44,733 nt of DNA from an uncultured Roseovarius sp. (GCF_913057115.1 NZ_CAJXNN010000029.1:1-44733), one strand, 5' to 3'; positions 27,137 to 37,423 are shown, numbered from the stretch's first letter. Translations and numbers: made by a program. Notes: generated from the letters alone by a model not told the origin.

Positions 27137-28218
27137 GTCAGCCCCCCCAATTCCACCACCAGCCCGGGCCGGATCACCCCGCCCACGGCCGGAATTTCGC
27201 GCCCCAGCCCCAGCTGCCGGGTCAGGGCGTCATAGCGCCCGCCGGTCGCCACGGGGGGCAGATCGGGACGCGCCTCGGCGTAAAAGCCAAAAACGAACCC
27301 GTCGTAATATTCCATATGCGTGCGGCCATAGCTGGCCTCGAAATCCAGTGCATCCACGTCGATGCCGAAGTCCTGCATGGCCTCAAGCCGCCTTTGAAGC
27401 CGCTCCACGGCGGGGCGGATGGCCGGCAAATCGACCGCAATATCAAGCAGATGCTCCAAGGCATTCGGGCAGGTTTCGCGCACCGAAAGGATCGCATCCA
27501 GCAGCGCCACCTCGTTTTCCGAAATCGGCGCGGCCTCGGCATCTTCGCGCAGGGCCTTGATGCGCGCCTCGATCTCGGCCCGGCTGCGCAGCCCGATAAG
27601 CGGGCCCGCATCGGCCATCGGGTCGGTACTGGCCAGCAAGGCCGCACGGCTTTCTGGCACAGACGCACGGCCGGAGAACCTGTCGATCAAGGCGCGGAAT
27701 CGCCGGGGCCGCCAGATATGGCGGCGCAGCGCAGCCTTGCGTCGCTCGGTGGTTTGCAGGCCTTCGACGGCGGCCATCAGGATACCGATATCCCCCGTCG
27801 CCGCCCGCAGGCCCAAGGGGGCCAAGGTGTTGAACATCAAAGCGAAAACACGGGCATCCGCCGCCTCGGGCGCGTTGCGCTCAAACACCTCGAAGCCGAC
27901 CTGCATGTATTCATTGGCGCGGTCGGGGTCATCCTCCTGCCGCCGAAACACCTCACCGGAATAGGTGTAACAGGCCGGTTCGGCCCCATGCTCCATATGC
28001 ATCTGCACCACCGGCACGGTGAAATCCGGGCGCAGCATCTGTTCACCGCGCAGCGCGTCCGAGGTGACATAGGCCCGCGCGCGGATATCCTCGCCATAAA
28101 GATCCAGAAGCGTTTCGGCGGGTTGCAGGATGGCGGTTTCAACGGGCTGTGCACCCTCCCCCTCGAACGCCACCCTCAGGCGCGCGGCCTCGGCGCGAAC
28201 CTCAGTCCGATCCGTCAT
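27133..28218 (-). CDS. hisZ: ATP phosphoribosyltransferase regulatory subunit
   Basis: This 361-residue paralogue of histidyl-tRNA synthetase lacks the anticodon domain and serves as the histidine-sensing partner of short HisG. HisRS-like features remain: [36 protein letters not shown] (motif 2-like), and [20 protein letters not shown] at the C-terminus. The start at 28218 ([15 protein letters not shown]) overlaps the hisS stop by 4 bp; an upstream in-frame start at 28302 is not supported. Confidence 0.95.
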   Translation of the reverse strand: MTDRTEVRAEAARLRVAFEGEGAQPVETAILQPAETLLDLYGEDIRARAYVTSDALRGEQMLRPDFTVPVVQMHMEHGAEPACYTYSGEVFRRQEDDPDRANEYMQVGFEVFERNAPEAADARVFALMFNTLAPLGLRAATGDIGILMAAVEGLQTTERRKAALRRHIWRPRRFRALIDRFSGRASVPESRAALLASTDPMADAGPLIGLRSRAEIEARIKALREDAEAAPISENEVALLDAILSVRETCPNALEHLLDIAVDLPAIRPAVERLQRRLEAMQDFGIDVDALDFEASYGRTHMEYYDGFVFGFYAEARPDLPPVATGGRYDALTRQLGLGREIPAVGGVIRPGLVVELGGLT

Positions 28219-29705
28219 TGGCCCTGTCCGTCGATGATCTCGCGCACTTTGGCAACCAGTTCGGAGCGCGCCACCTCGAATTGGTTCGAGCGTTCTTTCC
28301 ATTCCTCAAGCGTGGCGTTTTCGGCGATCTTCGCGCCAAGGATCAGGTCCTTGATCTGCACAACGCCACGCTCGAACTCATCGCTGCCCGCGATCACCGC
28401 CACCGGGCTGCCGCGCTTGTCGGCATATTTCATCTGGTTGCCGAAGTTCTTGGGATTGCCAAGGTAGACCTCGGCCCGGATCCCGGCGCGGCGCAACTCG
28501 CCCACCATGTCCTGATAATCGGCCATACGGTCGCGGTCCATCACCGTGACCACCACGGGGCCTTGCACGGTGCTGCCGATCCGCCCCTTTTCGCGCAGCG
28601 CGGCCAACAGGCGATCCACACCGATCGACACACCCGTTGCTGGCACGGCCTGCCCGGTGAACCGCTTCACAAGGTCATCATAGCGCCCACCGCCCGCGAC
28701 GCTGCCGAACTGCCGCTTGCGGCCTTTTTCGTCGAAAATCTCGAAGGTCAGTTCCGCCTCGAAAACCGGCCCGGTGTAGTATCCAAGCCCGCGCACGACA
28801 CTGGGATCAATCACCACCCGATCCGCGCCATAACCTTGGGCGGCCATCAATTCGGCAATGGTTTCAAGCTCTTGCACGCCTTCTTGGCCGGTTTGCGACT
28901 CACCCACAGCGGCGCGCAGGTTTGTAAGGGTATCGGCCGTCACCTCGCTTTTCGAGGTCAGGAAGGCCAGAACCGGCCCGGCCTGTTCTTCGCTCAGGCC
29001 CACCCCGTCAATGAACGCGCCCGAGGCATCCTTGCGGCCCGTGGTCAAAAGCTGGCGCACGCCCTCCTCGCCCACTTTGTCGAACTTATCGATGGTACGC
29101 AGCACGGCATCGCGCGCCTCGCCTTCCTCAAGGCCCATGACCTCAAGAACACCATTGAGAACTTTCCGGTTATTCACCCGCACGATGTAATCCCCGCGCG
29201 GAATGCCCACCTCTTCCAAGGTATCGGCCAGCATCGCGCAAATCTCGGCGTCCGCCGCCACCGAAGGCGCGCCCACGGTATCTGCGTCACACTGGTAAAA
29301 CTGCCGATAGCGCCCCGGCCCCGGCTTTTCATTGCGCCAGACCGGCCCCATGGCATAGCGCCGGTAGGGCGTGGGCAGATCGTTGCGGTGTTGCGCATAG
29401 ACCCGCGCCAAAGGCGCCGTCAGGTCATAGCGCAGGGCCAGCCAATCGCCCGGCTTGTCGCCCTCGGTATCCTCCTGCCATGCAAAGACGCCCGCGTTGG
29501 GCCTGTCGACATCGGGCAGGAACTTGCCAAGCGCCTCGACGGTCTCGACCGCGCTGCTTTCAAGCGCGTCAAATCCATAGCGATGATAGACCTCGGCGAT
29601 CCGGCGCAGCATCTCGGCGCGCTCGGTCACCTCTTGGCCGAAATAATCGCGGAACCCCTTGGGCGTTTCGGCCTTGGGGCGGGGCTGTTTCTTGGGCTTG
29701 GCCAT
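28215..29705 (-). CDS. hisS: Histidyl-tRNA synthetase
   Basis: This 496-residue class II synthetase charges tRNA-His. Motif 1 is near [16 protein letters not shown]; motif 2 is [20 protein letters not shown]; the histidine-binding region reads [11 protein letters not shown], and motif 3 reads [15 protein letters not shown]-terminal anticodon-binding domain follows. The start at 29705 ([18 protein letters not shown]) is preferred to an upstream Met at 29723. It is the first gene of the leftward hisS-hisZ-hisG operon, where the synthetase and its paralogue HisZ lie side by side. Confidence 0.97.
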   Translation of the reverse strand: MAKPKKQPRPKAETPKGFRDYFGQEVTERAEMLRRIAEVYHRYGFDALESSAVETVEALGKFLPDVDRPNAGVFAWQEDTEGDKPGDWLALRYDLTAPLARVYAQHRNDLPTPYRRYAMGPVWRNEKPGPGRYRQFYQCDADTVGAPSVAADAEICAMLADTLEEVGIPRGDYIVRVNNRKVLNGVLEVMGLEEGEARDAVLRTIDKFDKVGEEGVRQLLTTGRKDASGAFIDGVGLSEEQAGPVLAFLTSKSEVTADTLTNLRAAVGESQTGQEGVQELETIAELMAAQGYGADRVVIDPSVVRGLGYYTGPVFEAELTFEIFDEKGRKRQFGSVAGGGRYDDLVKRFTGQAVPATGVSIGVDRLLAALREKGRIGSTVQGPVVVTVMDRDRMADYQDMVGELRRAGIRAEVYLGNPKNFGNQMKYADKRGSPVAVIAGSDEFERGVVQIKDLILGAKIAENATLEEWKERSNQFEVARSELVAKVREIIDGQGQ

Positions 29706-29851
29706 GTCGCTTGTCCCGTGCATTGGCGTTCGCCGCGGGGTCTAGCGGATGGGGCCACCGGGGGCAAGCTATGGCATGTCCTTGCCGGTTGTCGCTACGT
29801 CACCTGTAGTGCCAGTTGACCCATGGTAAGCAAGTTCGTAATCGTGAACGC

Positions 29852-30046
29852 ATGAGCGCGATCGAAGAAACCCTTGCCCACCTCAGCCGCACGGTCGATG
29901 AATTGTCCGAGATCATCGCCCGCCAAGAGGGCGAGATCGAAATGCTCACCCGCCGGGTGCAATTGCTGATGGAGCGCGAGGCCGAGCGCGAAAGCGACTT
30001 GGGAGGCCAGTTACTGATGGGCAACGAACGTCCGCCGCACTGGTAA
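29852..30046 (+). CDS. slyX: SlyX family protein
   Basis: This 64-residue coiled-coil protein reads MSAIEETLAHLSRTVDELSE, IIARQEGEIEMLTRRVQLL, and ends PPHW, where SlyX typically ends PPHY. Function is unknown. The ATG at 29852 matches the family start; an in-frame start at 29816 adds 12 extra residues. It is divergent from hisS and convergent with the lipoprotein gene, 3 bp away. Confidence 0.85.
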   Translation: MSAIEETLAHLSRTVDELSEIIARQEGEIEMLTRRVQLLMEREAERESDLGGQLLMGNERPPHW

Positions 30047-30049
30047 GCC

Positions 30050-30994
30050 TCAGCCGCCCTTTTTGTCCTTCGCCACCATTTCGCCTGAGTGCAGTAGCAA
30101 ATTCTTCCACTCGGAATTGTCGCCGAACCGCTCGTAGATACTCAGGAAAACCGTGTCATCGGAAAGCCGGCCAACACGCGCGCCGCAGGGTGTCTTGCGC
30201 GGCACGCGGCAGACTCGCGATTTGACCTTTTCATAGGCCTCATCGGTGGCGCTGTAGGGTTGCACCTTGGCAGGCAGGCCGTAGCGGAGGCGTTCATGCA
30301 TCTCGACTGAGCCGAACATCGCCAGCGACGCAGTGAATTGCCGGGCACAGCCATCATCGAAACCCGTCACGTAAAAGGTATGCGGGGCCGTGTTGCCCGG
30401 ATCGCTGTCATAGACCTCATGAATCGGGCGGCGGTCAGGATATTGTGCCACCATCTTGCCCATTTGGCCTTTGCGAACCCCGCAAATGCGCTTCACCTCG
30501 CCATAGGGCAGAAGCTCACCAAAGGCGACTTCGCTCACGGCCCCGGTTTCCCCGGATGCGTCATCCGCGTTGAAACCACCAAGCAAGCTGGCCAAGAGCC
30601 CTTTCCTCTTGCCTGTCTCGGCCGCCGATGTTTCGGAAACCGTGCCAGACGTGTCTTGGCTCTCCTCCAAAGCCTGCTCCGCGTCCAAAGGAAGCGAGGT
30701 CGTCATGGCTTTGGCCTGCGTCCCCCCCGGATCACCAGCAACCGCTCCGTCCTCCGAGGGCGCGGCATCACGCCCGCCCAAAAGCCGGGCAAACAGGCCG
30801 ACGCGCTCATCCGCCGGCGGCTCAACTGCTGGCACGGCATCCAGCGTCGGGGCATCATCGGCCACGTCCTGATCGGCCAACCGCGCCACGTCCTGCATCG
30901 GATCGCCGCAGCCCGCCAAAACAAGGACCAATGGCACAGGCAATAAACATCGTAAGCTCAACAGCCTTAACCCCACTGGCTTTTTTCGTGTCAT
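30050..30994 (-). CDS. Conserved hypothetical lipoprotein
   Basis: A 314-residue protein with a basic N-terminus, a hydrophobic core and lipobox VLAGC (Cys29), so probably membrane-anchored. Residues 30-150 are low-complexity, acidic and Pro/Ala-rich, with two similar short boxes (GLFARLLGG and GLLASLLGG). The C-terminal 160 residues look folded, with several cysteines (RICGVRKGQMGKMVAQYP, FDDGCARQFT, SRVCRVPRKTPCG), possibly disulfide-bonded. No known domain is recognised. The start at 30994 gives a proper signal peptide. Confidence 0.75.
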   Translation of the reverse strand: MTRKKPVGLRLLSLRCLLPVPLVLVLAGCGDPMQDVARLADQDVADDAPTLDAVPAVEPPADERVGLFARLLGGRDAAPSEDGAVAGDPGGTQAKAMTTSLPLDAEQALEESQDTSGTVSETSAAETGKRKGLLASLLGGFNADDASGETGAVSEVAFGELLPYGEVKRICGVRKGQMGKMVAQYPDRRPIHEVYDSDPGNTAPHTFYVTGFDDGCARQFTASLAMFGSVEMHERLRYGLPAKVQPYSATDEAYEKVKSRVCRVPRKTPCGARVGRLSDDTVFLSIYERFGDNSEWKNLLLHSGEMVAKDKKGG

Positions 30995-31143
30995 ACCGCA
31001 GGCGGCCAGGGTCAGTCCACCAGAACCGCGCGATACAGACGAAAACGCCAAACTTCGCCAGTTTGGAACTTTTTTGGCCCCAAGCGCAATTTTGGGCTTG
31101 CAGCCCCGCGCCAGAATTTATATCTCCCGCCCTACCCAAGGAA

Positions 31144-31218
31144 GCGGGTGTAGCTCAGGGGTAGAGCGTTACCTTGCCAAGGTAAATGTCGTGAGTTCGA
31201 ATCTCATCACCCGCTCCA
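31144..31218 (+). tRNA. tRNA-Gly (anticodon GCC)
   Basis: A complete cloverleaf: acceptor GCGGGTG pairs with CACCCGC, the D-arm has CTCAGGGGTAGAG, the anticodon stem TTACC/GGTAA holds loop TTGCCAA (anticodon GCC), and the T-arm is GTGAG-TTCGAAT-CTCAT. The discriminator is T, with CCA encoded at 31216-31218. Confidence 0.97.
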
Positions 31219-31362
31219 TTTTCTCTCCCCCAACTGAAAGTCGGCCCGTGTAACCGGGGGTGATGCGCCTTTGGCACGCGGCAATTCTCTTGTTGCGCCA
31301 ACCCCTTGGCCTGCCCTGCCCACGCGCCTATAAGGGCGCGGCAATCACCGAAGGGGTCCGCC

Positions 31363-31950
31363 ATGCGCAACGCCACGATCACCCGCAAGACAGCCGAAAC
31401 CGAGATCACCGTCGAAATCAACCTCGATGGCACCGGGGCCTATGACAATGAAACCGGGGTTGGTTTTTTCGATCACATGCTGGATCAATTGGCGCGGCAC
31501 TCGCTGATTGACATGAAGGTGCGTTGCAAGGGTGATCTCCATATCGACGACCACCACACGGTCGAGGATGTGGGCATCGCGCTTGGGCAGGCCCTGACGC
31601 AAGCCCTTGGCAACAAGACGGGTATCCGCCGCTATGGGGCCTGCCTTTTGCCGATGGATGACGCGCTTGTGCGCGCGGCGCTTGATTTGTCGGGGCGGCC
31701 TTTCCTGATTTGGAACATGGACCTGCCCACCCCCAAGATCGGCACATTCGACACCGAACTGGTGCGCGAGTTCTTCCAGGCGCTCGCCACCCACGGCGGG
31801 ATCACCCTGCACGTCGATGCCCTGCATGGCTTCAACAGCCACCACATGGCCGAAGCCGGTTTCAAATCCGTGGCCCGCGCCCTGCGCGAGGCTGTGGAAA
31901 CCGACCCGCGCAAATCCGATGCGGTGCCCTCGACCAAGGGGGCGCTGTAA
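31363..31950 (+). CDS. hisB: Imidazoleglycerol-phosphate dehydratase
   Basis: This 195-residue manganese enzyme is the seventh step of histidine synthesis. Metal-binding histidine motifs are [28 protein letters not shown] and [13 protein letters not shown]. It is monofunctional, lacking the histidinol-phosphatase domain of enterobacteria. The start ATG at 31363 matches the family start [15 protein letters not shown]. hisH follows after 6 bp. Confidence 0.96.
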   Translation: MRNATITRKTAETEITVEINLDGTGAYDNETGVGFFDHMLDQLARHSLIDMKVRCKGDLHIDDHHTVEDVGIALGQALTQALGNKTGIRRYGACLLPMDDALVRAALDLSGRPFLIWNMDLPTPKIGTFDTELVREFFQALATHGGITLHVDALHGFNSHHMAEAGFKSVARALREAVETDPRKSDAVPSTKGAL

Positions 31951-31956
31951 GGGCTC

Positions 31957-32595
31957 ATGAGCACCGTCATCGTCGATTACGAATCCGGCAACCTGCATTC
32001 GGCGGAAAAGGCCTTTCAACGCATGGCCGCCGAGGTGGACGCGGGGCCGGTCACCGTTACCTCCGACCCCGAGGTGGTGCGCCGGGCCAGCCGCGTCGTC
32101 CTGCCCGGCGACGGGGCCTTCCCCGCCTGCCAAAAAGAGCTTTACGATCACCGCGGGCTCTTTGAAGCCATAAAAGAAGTGGTCATCGACAAGGGCCAAC
32201 CCTTCTTCGGCATCTGCATCGGCATGCAGATGCTGGCCACACGTGGCATGGAATACTCCGAGACCCCCGGCTTTGACTGGATCGGCGGCACGGTTGAGCG
32301 GATCAATCCCAAAGATGACACCCTCAAGGTGCCGCATATGGGCTGGAACGATCTGGTGATCGACCATGCCCACCCGGTGTTCGACGGTCTCTCAACCGGC
32401 GATCACGCCTATTTCGTACATTCCTATCACTTCCGCGTCGATGATCCGGCGCATCTTCTGGCACATGTCGATTACGCAGGCCCGATCACCGCCGTGGTGG
32501 GCCGAGACAATATCGTCGGCACGCAGTTCCACCCGGAAAAAAGCCAATCCACCGGCCTGCGCCTGATTGCCAATTTCCTGACCTGGACCCCGTAA
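31957..32595 (+). CDS. hisH: Imidazole glycerol phosphate synthase, glutaminase subunit
   Basis: This 212-residue class I glutamine amidotransferase supplies ammonia to HisF. The catalytic Cys lies in FFGICIGMQMLATRG; His and Glu are in GTQFHPEKSQSTGLRLIANF. The oxyanion region reads VLPGDGAFPAC. It is 6 bp after hisB, while hisF is 3 kb downstream, so the two halves of the enzyme are encoded apart. Confidence 0.96.
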   Translation: MSTVIVDYESGNLHSAEKAFQRMAAEVDAGPVTVTSDPEVVRRASRVVLPGDGAFPACQKELYDHRGLFEAIKEVVIDKGQPFFGICIGMQMLATRGMEYSETPGFDWIGGTVERINPKDDTLKVPHMGWNDLVIDHAHPVFDGLSTGDHAYFVHSYHFRVDDPAHLLAHVDYAGPITAVVGRDNIVGTQFHPEKSQSTGLRLIANFLTWTP

Positions 32596-32670
32596 CGTGA
32601 ATGAGCGCCTTCGGCGCGCTTTATATCTCGGATCTCGCCTTTGGCGATCCCCTCGGGATGCCTCCGGCGG

Positions 32671-32726
32671 GGATACTTGGGAACAGAAGAAGGGATAAAC
32701 CGCGCTTCTTCTGTTCGTAAATATCC
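32671..32726. terminator. Inverted intergenic repeat, probable two-way terminator
   Basis: Two 22-nt arms (32671-32692 and 32705-32726) match at 19 of 22 positions in inverted orientation, around a 12-nt loop. Each arm is one copy of the family GGATAYTT...GAACAGAAGAAG. CCTCCGGCGGG precedes the left arm, and a G-run/CAAAG/C-run hairpin follows the right one. It lies between converging hisH and the DUF2147 gene. Confidence 0.6.
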
Positions 32727-32778
32727 TGGGGGAGTCGCCCGTAGAGCGGCGGGGGCAAAGCCCCCGAACACCCGGTGA

Positions 32779-33165
32779 TTATTCCACTCGAGTCCAGTTC
32801 TGCTTGGCGCAGATCAGGCCGCCTGCGACGCAGCCGCGCAGTTTCAGGCTATTGCCCTGCACGTCCATCTTGCCGATGTAGATCTTGTTGTTGGACGGGC
32901 GCCAGACCTTGCCTTCATAGCTGCCGCCGCCCTTGGGCGACATGTTCCGCACCAGCATCTTGCCAATGTTCTCGGATTTGTATTCGGCACCATTCTTGAA
33001 GGTCCGCGCAATCGTGCCGCAAACATTGCTGCCGCATTGGGCAATTTTCACATGCGCATAGGCCCCATCGTCCACTTCGGTTTTCCATGTGCCCAAGGCC
33101 GGTTCGGCCATTGCCATGCCCGTGCCCATCACCACAGCCACAGCGGCCACTGCAAAGCGTTTCAT
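32779..33165 (-). CDS. DUF2147 family secreted protein
   Basis: A 128-residue protein with a Sec signal peptide ending AMA (cut near residue 20). The mature domain matches DUF2147: [64 protein letters not shown]. Two cysteine pairs probably form disulfides in the periplasm. The molecular role is unknown. It lies between hisH and hisA on the opposite strand. Confidence 0.9.
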   Translation of the reverse strand: MKRFAVAAVAVVMGTGMAMAEPALGTWKTEVDDGAYAHVKIAQCGSNVCGTIARTFKNGAEYKSENIGKMLVRNMSPKGGGSYEGKVWRPSNNKIYIGKMDVQGNSLKLRGCVAGGLICAKQNWTRVE

Positions 33166-33303
33166 TTTAAGTCCTCCCTAGCGTGTCTGGCAAAACGCTG
33201 CCCTGCAAACTGGCGTGAAATCAAGTGTAACGTCGGGTCGCGTTGCATTCGCCCTGCACTCATGCCAAAGGGCCGTAAGCCTACGAAGCCAAGGAATAGC
33301 TCC

Positions 33304-34026
33304 ATGATCCTCTATCCCGCCATCGACCTCAAAGACGGTCAGGCCGTGCGCCTGTTCAAAGGCGAAATGGAAAAAGCCACCGTGTTCAATGACGACCCCG
33401 CCGCGCAAGCGATGGAGTTTGTCGAGGCGGGCTGTGAATGGCTGCATCTGGTCGACCTCAACGGCGCCTTCGCCGGAGAGCCGGTCAATGCCGCCCCCGT
33501 GGAGGCGATCCTTGAGCGCACGAAAACACCTGCGCAACTGGGCGGTGGCATCCGTGATATGGCCACCATCGAGCGGTGGCTCTCCAAGGGCTTGGCCCGG
33601 GTGATCCTTGGCACCGTGGCGGTGGAAAACCCCGCGCTCGTGCGCGAGGCCGCAAAAGCCTTCCCCGGTCAGGTCGCCGTGGGCATCGACGCCCGCCAAG
33701 GCCGCGTCGCCACCAAGGGCTGGGCCGAGGAGACCGATGTTCTGGCCACCGATTTGGCGCGGTCTTTCGAGGACGCGGGCGTGGCGGCCATCATCTATAC
33801 CGACATCAACCGCGACGGGGCCATGCAGGGCCCCAATATCGAAGAAACGGCGGCTTTGGCCCATGCGGTCTCGATCCCGGTCATCGCCTCGGGCGGGGTC
33901 AGTTCCATCGACGATCTCAAGGCGCTGAAATCCTGCGGCGCGCCCTTGAACGGGGCAATCTCGGGCCGCGCGCTTTACGACGGGGCGATTGACTTGAAAG
34001 AGGCACTTGCGGTCATGAAGGCCTGA
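33304..34026 (+). CDS. hisA: ProFAR isomerase (HisA)
   Basis: This 240-residue TIM barrel performs the fourth step of histidine synthesis, an Amadori rearrangement. The catalytic aspartates lie in [13 protein letters not shown] (first strand) and [15 protein letters not shown]. Phosphate-binding loops are [11 protein letters not shown] and [11 protein letters not shown]. The start ATG at 33304 gives [12 protein letters not shown]. Confidence 0.97.
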   Translation: MILYPAIDLKDGQAVRLFKGEMEKATVFNDDPAAQAMEFVEAGCEWLHLVDLNGAFAGEPVNAAPVEAILERTKTPAQLGGGIRDMATIERWLSKGLARVILGTVAVENPALVREAAKAFPGQVAVGIDARQGRVATKGWAEETDVLATDLARSFEDAGVAAIIYTDINRDGAMQGPNIEETAALAHAVSIPVIASGGVSSIDDLKALKSCGAPLNGAISGRALYDGAIDLKEALAVMKA

Positions 34027-34033
34027 CCGTGCG

Positions 34034-34489
34034 CTACTTACCCGCTGCTTTTTCGGTCAGCTTGCCCAAGGCCATGCGCATTTTGGCGATATAGTCTGCG
34101 TCGTCACTGATCCCCGGCAGGTCATCCAGGGTTTCTTCGGGGTCTTCATAGGCCAGCCATACACGGCCATCGCCGCCCTCGTAGACCAAAACTTTCAACG
34201 GCAGGAAGAGCCCGGCCAGTGCATCGTCCTGCATGGCAGGCGTGCCCAATTTGGGATTGCCGAAGATCAAGAGCTGCGACGGGGCAAGCTCCATGCCCGC
34301 GGATTCGGCTCCACCGGCATGATCGACCCGGGCAAAGACCGTGGCCCCGGCCCCTTCGACTGCCGCTTGCAGAGCGTCCATGGTGCTGGCCACATCGCCC
34401 TTGGCCGCCACCCGCATGATATCATCCTCCGAGGCCTGCGCGCCCTGCGCCATCACGGCCAAGGCCACTCCCGCCAATAGCTGTTTCAT
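34034..34489 (-). CDS. DUF302 domain periplasmic protein
   Basis: A 151-residue protein with a Sec signal peptide (MKQLLAGVALAVMAQGAQA). The mature part is a DUF302 domain: ASTMDALQAAVEGAGATVFA, RVDHAGGAESAGMELAPSQL, LIFGNPKLGTPAMQD and LPLKVLVYEG. The family binds small ligands by suggestion only. It lies on the opposite strand between hisA and the DMT transporter gene. Confidence 0.9.
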   Translation of the reverse strand: MKQLLAGVALAVMAQGAQASEDDIMRVAAKGDVASTMDALQAAVEGAGATVFARVDHAGGAESAGMELAPSQLLIFGNPKLGTPAMQDDALAGLFLPLKVLVYEGGDGRVWLAYEDPEETLDDLPGISDDADYIAKMRMALGKLTEKAAGK

Positions 34490-34589
34490 CGCAATTCATC
34501 CTTTTTGCCAAATCCATTGTTTGCATCCTCTGGATGCTGCGCCGCTTTGGCCATAAACAAATCCGTGAACCGCGAAAGTCAGCTTTTTG

Positions 34590-35459
34590 ATGCCCAAAGC
34601 CACTCCAATCGCCGATATCAGTTTCTGGATGACCCTCACCATGGTCGTCCCGGCGATGTTCTGCATCGTGGCGGGTGACACGGCGGGCAAGGCCCTGACG
34701 CAGGCGGGTGCGCATCCCTTTTTCGTGGCTTGGGCGCGGTTTGCCATGGCCGCCCTTGTGCTTTTGCCGCTGAGCGGGCTCCGCCGGGACGAGATTCCGC
34801 AGCTGGCCAATTGGCGCATCCTGTTGCGCGGGGCCCTTGTGGTGGGCGGCATCGCCTCGATCCTTACCGCGCTTAGCACCGAACCCATTGCCGATGTCTT
34901 TGGGGCCTTTTTCGTCGGGCCGATCATCTCGTATATTTTGGCCGCGCTTTTGCTCAAGGAACATGTCACCCCGGCGCGCAGTCTGCTTTTGGCCTTGGGG
35001 TTTGCGGGCGTGCTCTTGGTGGTCAAACCGGGCTTCGGCGCGGGGCTTGGCATGGGGTTTGCCGTCCTTGCCGGTGTCTTTTACGGTAGTTTCCTGACCG
35101 CCACCCGCTGGCTTGCCGGAGGGTTTCGCCCAAGGTTCCTGCTCATCTCGCAACTTCTGGTCGGCTCGGTCCTGCTGGCCCCCTTGGCCTTCGCCGTGGG
35201 CGCACCTGCCATGACGCCCGTTATCTGGCTACTTCTCGTCGGCAGCGCCGCAGGGTCAGCCATGGGAAATTTCCTGCTGGCCATGGCGAACCGAAGCGCG
35301 CCCGCCTCGGTCATTGCCCCCTTGGTCTATACCCAACTCATCGCCGCCACTGTGCTTGGCTATCTGGTCTTCGGCGACTGGCCCGATGCCCTGTCGCTCA
35401 CCGGGCTGGCGGTGATCCTTGCCTCGGGGCTTCTGTCGCTGCGTCTGGCCCGGCGCTAG
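34590..35459 (+). CDS. DMT superfamily (EamA) transporter
   Basis: This 289-residue inner-membrane protein has ten predicted helices in two EamA repeats; the first repeat ends with [19 protein letters not shown] and the second with [20 protein letters not shown] and a similar GDWPDALS turn. These families export metabolites such as amino acids or S-adenosylmethionine. The substrate is unknown. ATG at 34590 is preferred to a TTG just before it. Confidence 0.88.
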   Translation: MPKATPIADISFWMTLTMVVPAMFCIVAGDTAGKALTQAGAHPFFVAWARFAMAALVLLPLSGLRRDEIPQLANWRILLRGALVVGGIASILTALSTEPIADVFGAFFVGPIISYILAALLLKEHVTPARSLLLALGFAGVLLVVKPGFGAGLGMGFAVLAGVFYGSFLTATRWLAGGFRPRFLLISQLLVGSVLLAPLAFAVGAPAMTPVIWLLLVGSAAGSAMGNFLLAMANRSAPASVIAPLVYTQLIAATVLGYLVFGDWPDALSLTGLAVILASGLLSLRLARR

Positions 35460-35517
35460 GCGCATTTCCGCCGCAAAAGACCTTCACAATGCTGCGCTTA
35501 CGCGCTACCTGACCCCC

Positions 35518-36282
35518 ATGTTGAAAACCCGCATCATTCCCTGCCTCGACGTCGCCGATGGCCGCGTGGTCAAAGGCGTGAATTTCGTCAACCTGCGCGA
35601 CGCGGGCGATCCTGTCGATGCCGCCAAGGCTTATGACGCCGCCGGGGCCGATGAGCTGTGCTTTCTCGACATCCACGCCACCCATGAAAACCGGGGCGTG
35701 ATGCTGGATGTGGTTACCCGCACCGCCGAGCAATGCTATATCCCGCTCACCGTGGGCGGCGGGGTGCGCACGGCGGAGGATGTGCGCAAATTGCTTCTGG
35801 CGGGGGCCGACAAGGTGTCGTTCAACTCCGCCGCCGTGGCCAACCCCGATGTGGTGCGCGAGGCCGCCGACCAATTCGGCAGCCAGTGTATCGTCGTCGC
35901 CATCGACGCCAAAACAGTTTCCCCCGGCAAATGGGAAATCTTTACCCACGGGGGGCGCAAACCCACGGGCATCGACGCCGTGGAATTCGCCAAACTGGTC
36001 GAATCCAAGGGCGCGGGGGAAATCCTGCTGACCTCGATGGATCGCGATGGCACCCGTGCAGGCTTCAACCTGCCTCTCACCCGCGCCATATCCGACGCGG
36101 TTGATATCCCGGTGATCGCCTCGGGCGGCGTCGGGACGCTGGACCACCTTGTCGATGGTGTCACCAAGGGCGGGGCCTCTGCCGTGCTGGCCGCCTCGAT
36201 CTTCCACTTTGGGGAGTTTACCATTCAACAGGCCAAGGACCACATGGCCACCCATGGTATCGCGGTGAGGACAGGCGCATGA
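35518..36282 (+). CDS. hisF: Imidazole glycerol phosphate synthase, cyclase subunit
   Basis: This 254-residue TIM barrel uses ammonia from HisH to close the imidazole ring. Active-site aspartates lie in [18 protein letters not shown] and [15 protein letters not shown]. Phosphate loops [13 protein letters not shown] and [12 protein letters not shown] are present. The ATG at 35518 gives the usual [11 protein letters not shown] start. It overlaps hisE by 4 bp. Confidence 0.97.
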   Translation: MLKTRIIPCLDVADGRVVKGVNFVNLRDAGDPVDAAKAYDAAGADELCFLDIHATHENRGVMLDVVTRTAEQCYIPLTVGGGVRTAEDVRKLLLAGADKVSFNSAAVANPDVVREAADQFGSQCIVVAIDAKTVSPGKWEIFTHGGRKPTGIDAVEFAKLVESKGAGEILLTSMDRDGTRAGFNLPLTRAISDAVDIPVIASGGVGTLDHLVDGVTKGGASAVLAASIFHFGEFTIQQAKDHMATHGIAVRTGA

Positions 36283-36590
36283 CCCTGCAAGAGCTGGAAG
36301 AGATCATCGCCACCCGCGCCAAATCCGCGCCCGAGGACAGCTGGACCGCCAAACTACTGGCCAAAGGCCCCGAAAAAGTGGCCGAGAAATTCGGCGAGGA
36401 GGCCATCGAGGCGGTGATCGAAGCGGTCAAAGGCGACGCCAAGGGCCTCACCTCCGAGGCCGCCGATGTGCTCTTTCACCTGCTTGTCATGCTGCACAGC
36501 CGGGGCGTCGGCCTTGAGGATGTGCTAAGCGAACTCGCCCGCCGCCAATCGCAATCCGGCCTTCAGGAAAAAGCATCGCGCCCGAAATGA
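36279..36590 (+). CDS. hisE: Phosphoribosyl-ATP pyrophosphatase
   Basis: This 103-residue all-alpha NTP pyrophosphatase is the second step of histidine synthesis. The magnesium-binding pattern is visible: [18 protein letters not shown] then [13 protein letters not shown]. It is monofunctional, separate from HisI. It overlaps hisF at its start and the next gene at its end, both by 4 bp. Confidence 0.96.
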   Translation: MTLQELEEIIATRAKSAPEDSWTAKLLAKGPEKVAEKFGEEAIEAVIEAVKGDAKGLTSEAADVLFHLLVMLHSRGVGLEDVLSELARRQSQSGLQEKASRPK

Positions 36591-36877
36591 TCCGCCATAT
36601 CGTGTTCTTCACCGCCCGCGACCAAGCCGACCTCGACCGTATCCGCGAAGGTCTGGAAACCCTGTCGCAAATCCCCCACGCCCGCCATTTCGAGGTGGGT
36701 CGGAACCTGCATGCCGACCGGCTGACCGGGGCCGAGGTGGATTTCGTGGTCTATGCCGAGTTCAACAGCCAGGATGATCTGGACGCCTACAAGGCCCACC
36801 CGGTCTATGCCCGCGCCATCGAACTGGTGAAGCCGCTGCGCGACATGCGCATAGCCGCAGATATTCAAAGCGGCTAA
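36587..36877 (+). CDS. Dabb (stress-responsive alpha-beta barrel) protein
   Basis: This 96-residue ferredoxin-like fold protein reads [38 protein letters not shown] and HPVYARAIELVKPL, the classic Dabb signature with His-Pro. Dabb domains act as small enzymes or dimeric ligand binders; the substrate here is unknown. The start ATG overlaps the hisE stop by 4 bp, so it is translationally coupled to hisF-hisE. Confidence 0.88.
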   Translation: MIRHIVFFTARDQADLDRIREGLETLSQIPHARHFEVGRNLHADRLTGAEVDFVVYAEFNSQDDLDAYKAHPVYARAIELVKPLRDMRIAADIQSG

Positions 36878-36889
36878 ACCTCTGAAACC

Positions 36890-37363
36890 TTACAATTTCG
36901 AAGAAATAACCCCGGTATTGAATCCGCCCATGCGCAGCTCTCCAAAGAGGCGCTGATACTCGATCTTGGGGCAGCGGTTCATCACGACATCCACGCCCCG
37001 CGCCCGCGCCATCTCGGCGGCTTCTTCGTTGACCACCCCGATCTGCATCCAGACGGTCTGTAGCTTGGGAAAGCACTCCAAAGCCTCTTCCACGATGGGC
37101 GGCACATGTTCCGGACGGCGGAAAACATCCACCATGTCCACATGCCCTTCGATATCGCTTAACGACGCGACCACCTCCGTGCCAAAGGCGGTTTTGCCCG
37201 CATGGCCCGGATTGACCGGCACCACATCAAACCCCTTCAACTTGAGGTAGCGCGCCACGTAAAAACTCGGCCGCACTTCGTTCAACGACACCCCCACCAC
37301 GGCGATACGCTTGGTGCGGGTCAGGATCTTGCGCAAATACGCGTCGGAATAGTCTTGGCTCAT
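36890..37363 (-). CDS. CoA-binding protein (YccU-like)
   Basis: This 157-residue single-domain Rossmann fold reads KRIAVVGVSLNEVRPSFYVA, GFDVVPVNPGHAGKTAFGTE and TVWMQIGVVNEEAAEMARAR, with NRCPKIEYQRLF near the end. It resembles the CoA-binding domain of succinyl-CoA synthetase alone. No catalytic role is known. It is convergent with the Dabb gene. Confidence 0.9.
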   Translation of the reverse strand: MSQDYSDAYLRKILTRTKRIAVVGVSLNEVRPSFYVARYLKLKGFDVVPVNPGHAGKTAFGTEVVASLSDIEGHVDMVDVFRRPEHVPPIVEEALECFPKLQTVWMQIGVVNEEAAEMARARGVDVVMNRCPKIEYQRLFGELRMGGFNTGVISSKL

Positions 37364-37392
37364 GGCCGCACTCTAGACAGGGTTTGAGAAAG

Positions 37393-37423
37393 AAAAAAGC
37401 GCCCAAGGGAAACCCTTGGGCGC
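37393..37423 (-). terminator. Strong rho-independent terminator, minus strand
   Basis: A perfect 11-bp stem (GCGCCCAAGGG at 37399-37409 and CCCTTGGGCGC at 37413-37423) with a 3-nt loop is followed on the minus strand by six T. It lies 140 bp past the stop of the zinc-ribbon gene and just before the CoA-binding gene. Confidence 0.88.

Noticed and set aside
31155..31433. 92-residue minus-strand frame containing GDEIRTHDIYLG
   Set aside because: It is the antisense translation of tRNA-Gly at 31144-31218 and also overlaps the hisB start; no protein support.
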